Origin: Hyphomicrobiales bacterium
GTDB lineage: Bacteria; Pseudomonadota; Alphaproteobacteria; Rhizobiales; Beijerinckiaceae
DNA length: 15,658 nt
Direction of reading: 5' to 3'
Assembly (NCBI GenBank): GCA_015655535.1
Contig: JAATEW010000209.1
Span: forward strand, 1 to 15,658
Shown in pieces: positions 14,534 through 15,658 of this stretch (positions are counted from its first letter, which is position 1; each line of letters opens with the position of its first letter). Below the pieces are notes generated by a model. That model saw only the letters and a list, made by a program, of their open reading frames with translations. It did not search any database and was not told where the DNA came from. Position numbers and translations under genes: made by a program.

Positions 14534-15658
14534 GACGTCGGACTCAATTCGTGGGTCAAGTTTTGGAAGGCCGCGGCGCGGGCCTCCCGATTGGGACGAT
14601 CGATCTCCGCGACCGTCTCGGCCGAGATCAGATATTCGTCGTGATCGCGCCAGGCGAAGACGACGAAGGTCGCATAGGCGCCGACCGCGCCCGCGATGAC
14701 CAGCCACCAGATGTGCCAGATCAGCGAGAAGCCCATGATCGTCGCGAAGAAAGCGCAGATGAAACCGGTCGCTGAGTTTCGCGGCATCTCGATCGCTTCA
14801 TAGACCGGCTCTTCAGCCGGCTGCGTTTGCGCGCGCTCATGCTGCTTCATCCGCCAATAAGCGTCCTCGCCCGTGACGACGGGCAGGAAGGCGAAGTTGA
14901 ACACAGGCGGCGGCGAAGCCATGGCCCATTCGAGGGAACGGCCATCCCAGGGATCGCCGGTGACGTCGAGCAGCTCCTCGCGATGCTTGATGCTATAGGC
15001 GAGCTGGAGGATCTGAAAAATGATTCCCATCAGGATCAAGGCCGCGCCGAAGACGGCGACGATCGTCCAGACGTGCCATTCCGGCACGTCATAATGCTGC
15101 ATGCGCCGCGTCATGCCGAGAAAGCCAAGTACATAAAGCGGCATGAAGGCCACGTAGAAGCCGACGATCCAACACCAGAAGGCGGCATGGCCGAGGCGTT
15201 CGTCGAGCTTGAACCCGAAGGCCTTCGGGAACCAATAGGTGTAGCCGGCGAAAGCACCGAAGAGCACGCCGCCTATGATCACATTATGGAAATGGGCGAC
15301 GAGGAACAGGCTGTTGTGAAGCAGGAAGTCGGCTGGCGGAACCGCGAGCAACACGCCCGTCATGCCGCCCAGGACGAAGGTGATCATGAAGCCGAGGGAC
15401 CAGAGAATCGGCGTGGTGAAGCGCAAACGGCCACCATACAACGTGAACAGCCAGTTGAAGACCTTCACGCCGGTCGGAACCGCGATGATCATCGAGGCTA
15501 TGCCGAAGATCGCATTGACGTCCGCCTCTGCCCCCATCGCGAAGAAATGATGCAGCCAGACGGTAAAGGACAAGATGCAGATGACCATGGGCGCCGCTAC
15601 CATCGATCGATAGCCGAACAATGGCTGGCCGAAAAATGTCGCGATGACCTCGGAGAAG
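14530..15658 (-). CDS. cyoB: Cytochrome bo3 ubiquinol oxidase subunit I, C-terminal part (partial)
   Basis: The last 376 codons or so of the catalytic haem-copper subunit, which oxidises ubiquinol, reduces O2 to water and pumps protons. The gene begins beyond the right edge; the frame is open through base 15658. Visible are the CuB ligands H-H in TVWLHHFFAMG (codons at 15547-15552), the K-channel lysine in AVPTGVKVFNW, and the haem ligands in VAHFHNV (His codons 15286-15288 and 15292-15294). The bo3-type C-terminal extension (PEWHVWTIVAVFGAAL, YSIKHREE, DPWDGRSLEWAMASPPPVFNFA) and extra terminal spans mark it as CyoB and not a cytochrome c oxidase CoxA. The cross-linked His-Tyr pair lies outside the window. 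It overlaps cyoC by 4 nt. Confidence 0.96.
   Translation of the reverse strand, partial: FSEVIATFFGQPLFGYRSMVAAPMVICILSFTVWLHHFFAMGAEADVNAIFGIASMIIAVPTGVKVFNWLFTLYGGRLRFTTPILWSLGFMITFVLGGMTGVLLAVPPADFLLHNSLFLVAHFHNVIIGGVLFGAFAGYTYWFPKAFGFKLDERLGHAAFWCWIVGFYVAFMPLYVLGFLGMTRRMQHYDVPEWHVWTIVAVFGAALILMGIIFQILQLAYSIKHREELLDVTGDPWDGRSLEWAMASPPPVFNFAFLPVVTGEDAYWRMKQHERAQTQPAEEPVYEAIEMPRNSATGFICAFFATIMGFSLIWHIWWLVIAGAVGAYATFVVFAWRDHDEYLISAETVAEIDRPNREARAAAFQNLTHELSPTS

Noticed and set aside
1..15658. tRNA, rRNA, insertion sequence or phage genes
   Set aside because: None seen: no transposase, integrase or phage motifs among the recognisable proteins and no tRNA-like cloverleaf noticed in the gaps; a covariance-model scan was not possible.
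14530..15658. Cytochrome c oxidase subunit I instead of CyoB
   Set aside because: The long C-terminal extension with DPWDGRSLEWAMASPPPVFNF and extra spans, plus cyoC and cyoD next door, identify the quinol oxidase.

Overview
The window (about 60% G+C by eye, dense coding, short gaps) looks like chromosome of an alphaproteobacterium, most likely in the order Hyphomicrobiales (Rhizobiales). The support is a bo3-type cyo quinol oxidase, a short PutA lacking a ribbon-helix-helix domain, a Tat-exported family-5 solute-binding protein, and two kinds of GC-rich palindromic intergenic repeat that I associate with this order. Genus cannot be fixed from the sequence alone.

Left part (1-1610): the 3' end of an ABC permease gene overlaps a NitT/TauT-type ATPase gene. 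These converge on a GntR/FCD regulator gene transcribed leftward, with a short hairpin at the junction. The regulator is divergent from a complete importer operon (1824-7302). That operon encodes a Tat-exported substrate-binding protein, two Dpp/Opp-type permeases and one protein carrying both ATPase domains fused. The divergent promoter region holds three near-identical TTGTATACAA-type sites exactly 20 bp apart, which fit an operator array for the GntR protein. A roughly 200-nt imperfect palindrome sits inside the operon, between the binding-protein gene and the first permease.

Middle (7303-12451): a 23-bp perfect inverted repeat lies where the importer operon meets two leftward genes. These are allophanate hydrolase (atzF) and, upstream of it, bifunctional proline dehydrogenase/P5C dehydrogenase (putA). 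Both feed nitrogen catabolism: AtzF releases ammonia and CO2 from allophanate, and PutA turns proline into glutamate. With the GntR-controlled importer the region reads as a scavenging locus for organic nitrogen or amino acids, although the importer's substrate is not visible.

Right part (12452-15658): a small-gene interval holds a 105-codon hypothetical ORF, a 47-codon basic ORF of doubtful status, and a 61-aa exported small protein with a weak general-stress-type promoter. It ends at a strong hairpin, beyond which cyoD, cyoC and the 3' part of cyoB run leftward with the overlaps of a normal cyo operon; cyoB runs off the window.

Nothing here amounts to a clearly new defence, mobile or biosynthetic system. 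The best leads are the phased operator/promoter array, the large palindrome inside the importer operon, the pairing of atzF with putA beside an orphan importer, and the small exported protein.
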